The notes under the pieces were generated by a model. That model had not been told where the DNA came from and did no database searches. It worked only from the letters and a program-made list of their open reading frames with translations. DNA of 35,186 nucleotides from Candidatus Kuenenia stuttgartensis (GTDB lineage: Bacteria > Planctomycetota > Planctomycetia > Pirellulales > UBA1268), in assembly GCA_945897435.1 (NCBI GenBank), contig CAMDFJ010000013.1:1-35186 (forward strand). Direction: 5' to 3'. Positions 33,983 to 35,186 of the stretch are shown piece by piece. A program made the position numbers and the translations under genes. How positions within the stretch are numbered: the first letter of the stretch is position 1; each line of letters opens with the position of its first letter.

Positions 33983-34717
33983 TCAAGGGGCCTGGGACTT
34001 GGGAGGGGCGGACTGGGGAGGGGCTGAGGCCGGAAGATCGGGTCGAGGATCGCAGCCGCCGACGACGGTGAACTGGCAACAGGTTGCTCCATCGAGCCGA
34101 CATTCCGTGAGTTGCACCGTGCTGCCGACGAGTTGCTGGAGCATTTCCCGCTCGGTCGCGCAGATGCCGCGGTCCTGCTCGGCCAGTTCGGGATACGGGC
34201 ATGAATATGTGGTGAGCACCGGCAGATGGCCGGAGCCGGGAATCGCCTTCACAGAACAGGAAAGCCGCCGCTCCCGGAACATCCCCGCGACGCTCTCGAG
34301 TTTCTCGGCCGGACTCTCGCCGGTCAGTCGGCCGCGGTAGACGTCGGCCAGAGCGGCGCCGACCCGGCTGAAAAGCCCGCGTCTGACCGAGGGATCCTTG
34401 ATCTGGCGTATTTCCTGCCAGAGGACGAGTGACAGATCCTGGAAATTGTCGCCCCCGGTCCGGCGGCCCTTGTCGGTAAGGCTGTAGGCATGCGCCGGTC
34501 GGCCTCGACCAGCCGTCCCGCCGGCAGGAATGCGGGTTTCCCTGGCAACGTGCCCTGACCGCATCAATCGCTCGAGCCGTTGCCGAACCGCAGTCGCAGT
34601 CACGCCCATCGCGCCGGCCATTGTGCCGATCCCGCAGGGGCCCTCCACCCGCAGCAGATCAAGCAGGGCGGCGTCGGAATCGCGGGCGTCGGATGGTGGT
34701 GTCAAATCATTGGCCAT
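33983..34717 (-). CDS. sufR: SufR-like iron-sulfur-sensing transcriptional regulator
   Basis: A 244-residue regulator. The N-terminal winged helix (about residues 16-70) reads ALLDLLRVEGPCGIGTMAGAMGVTATAVRQRLERLM, followed by GRPAHAYSLTDKGRR. The C-terminal half carries the cysteine set of SufR: Cys173 in YSCPYPEL, Cys186 in DRGICATERE (CX12C), Cys206, and Cys213/214 in GATCCQF. These probably bind a [4Fe-4S] cluster. In cyanobacteria SufR represses suf when cluster supply is enough. Its place just upstream of nuoB-sufCBD and its own candidate promoter support this role. The Pro/Ala-rich last 20 residues are extra. Confidence 0.87.
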   Translation of the reverse strand: MANDLTPPSDARDSDAALLDLLRVEGPCGIGTMAGAMGVTATAVRQRLERLMRSGHVARETRIPAGGTAGRGRPAHAYSLTDKGRRTGGDNFQDLSLVLWQEIRQIKDPSVRRGLFSRVGAALADVYRGRLTGESPAEKLESVAGMFRERRLSCSVKAIPGSGHLPVLTTYSCPYPELAEQDRGICATEREMLQQLVGSTVQLTECRLDGATCCQFTVVGGCDPRPDLPASAPPQSAPPKSQAP

Positions 34718-34725
34718 ACACCAGT

Positions 34726-34753
34726 TCTATAGCCGGCCAGGCATTATTTACAA
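34726..34753 (-). promoter_or_regulatory. Candidate promoter of the SufR-like gene
   Basis: On the minus strand TTGTAA (34753-34748) and TATAGA (34731-34726) are 16 bases apart, each 4 of 6 to consensus. The start codon lies 8 bases past the -10 box, so the mRNA would be nearly leaderless. Imperfect inverted repeat ATTATT/AATAAT (34743-34748, 34765-34770) flanks the -35 box and overlaps the dus stop. Confidence 0.35.
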
Positions 34754-35186
34754 GTCGCGCTGCGAATAATCTGGGCCGCGACCCGGAAAGCTGGTTTTCA
34801 TGACGTCGAGAAACTCAGCCTGCGAGAGCACCTTCGACACCCGGCCGCGGAAATCCCGGGCACCCGGCAGTCCCTGGGCGTAGGAGCAGGCGAATTTCCG
34901 CATCAGCATCGTGCCCCGGTCGGGCCCGAATCTGCGGCAGACGAGGTCGTAGTGGTGCAGCACGAGCTCGTACTGCTCTGGCAATGAGGGGTCGGCAGGT
35001 TTCGGTTCGCCGCGGAGCAACGCCCTGGTCTGGGCGAAGATCCAGGGCTTGGCAAGGCACTCCCGCGCGATCATCACGCCGTCGAGCCCATGATCGTGGA
35101 GCCGGGCGACGGCGGTTTCGGCCGAGTCGATGTCGCCGTTGCCGACGACCGGCATCCGCGACACCGCCCGCTTCACTGCCGCGATC
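34748..35186 (-). CDS. dus: tRNA-dihydrouridine synthase, C-terminal part (cut by window edge)
   Basis: The last 145 or so residues of a Dus-family flavoprotein that reduces uridine in tRNA. The open frame continues beyond the right edge, so there is no start here. Recognisable: VSRMPVVGNGDIDSAETAVARL, the FMN-binding end of the barrel, then GLDGVMIARECLAKPWIF. A helical C-terminal domain follows, with GPDRGTMLMRKFACSYAQGLPGARDFR. Which Dus subfamily it is cannot be fixed from this part. It ends 30 bases before the SufR-like gene on the same strand; dus and fis/ntr partners are not visible. Confidence 0.9.
   Translation of the reverse strand, partial: IAAVKRAVSRMPVVGNGDIDSAETAVARLHDHGLDGVMIARECLAKPWIFAQTRALLRGEPKPADPSLPEQYELVLHHYDLVCRRFGPDRGTMLMRKFACSYAQGLPGARDFRGRVSKVLSQAEFLDVMKTSFPGRGPDYSQRDL

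Overview
The window is a gene-dense, GC-rich chromosomal segment, most likely from a planctomycete (Pirellulales-like). The main clues are: an exported protein with an N-terminal LEPLECRRMLSA sequence, a variant of the planctomycete LEPR-XLL-type export tag; a secreted DUF1080 protein; a RoxA/peroxidase-like di-heme cytochrome c; a eukaryote-type PurB; scattered short operons; and weak or absent Shine-Dalgarno sites before many starts. It looks like ordinary chromosome. I see no insertion sequence, phage, CRISPR array, tRNA or rRNA.

Layout. 1-208: a cluster of structured repeats at the end of mgtE. 209-3094: divergent mgtE (Mg2+ channel) and a di-heme cytochrome c. 3212-4549: thiC, tail to tail with a minus-strand run of cysS, an ABA4-like membrane protein and a secreted DUF1080 protein (4553-7223). 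ispF follows upstream on the same strand and diverges from a three-gene ABC exporter (7784-10489). 10524-13194: an EboC-like UbiA protein between two xylose-isomerase-like TIM barrels. 13182-17369 (minus): a secreted beta-propeller protein, a TerC membrane protein and an unknown small protein. 17522-21017: flagellar export gate FlhA, a FliA-type sigma factor and a FlgM-like anti-sigma factor, closed by a strong terminator. 21168-21674: a Fur-family regulator, convergent with purB-holA (21852-24457) and a secreted protein (24630-26438). 26738-28393: a small membrane protein and clpX. 28551-35186 (minus): end of dus, a SufR-like regulator, nuoB, sufC, sufB, sufD and a Rieske-SufT fusion.

How the genes work together. 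The right end forms an iron-sulfur module: SufR-like sensor, SufBCD scaffold, and a last gene that fuses a Rieske [2Fe-2S] domain to a MIP18/SufT maturation domain. nuoB, encoding the complex I subunit that carries cluster N2, sits inside this run with no other nuo gene in view. The flagellar block pairs a late flagellar sigma factor with its likely anti-sigma factor.

The least expected signal is non-coding. A two-hairpin repeat recurs in the spacers at 1-132 and 28498-28549, with a degenerate minus-strand relative at 21764-21830. It consists of a GGA-loop hairpin, the linker CCAAG, a 12-bp hairpin with one bulged G, and the tail CGTGAA. Stem sequences differ between copies while pairing is kept. 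A second short palindrome accompanies it at all three loci. Two of the loci lie between convergent genes and the third lies after mgtE.
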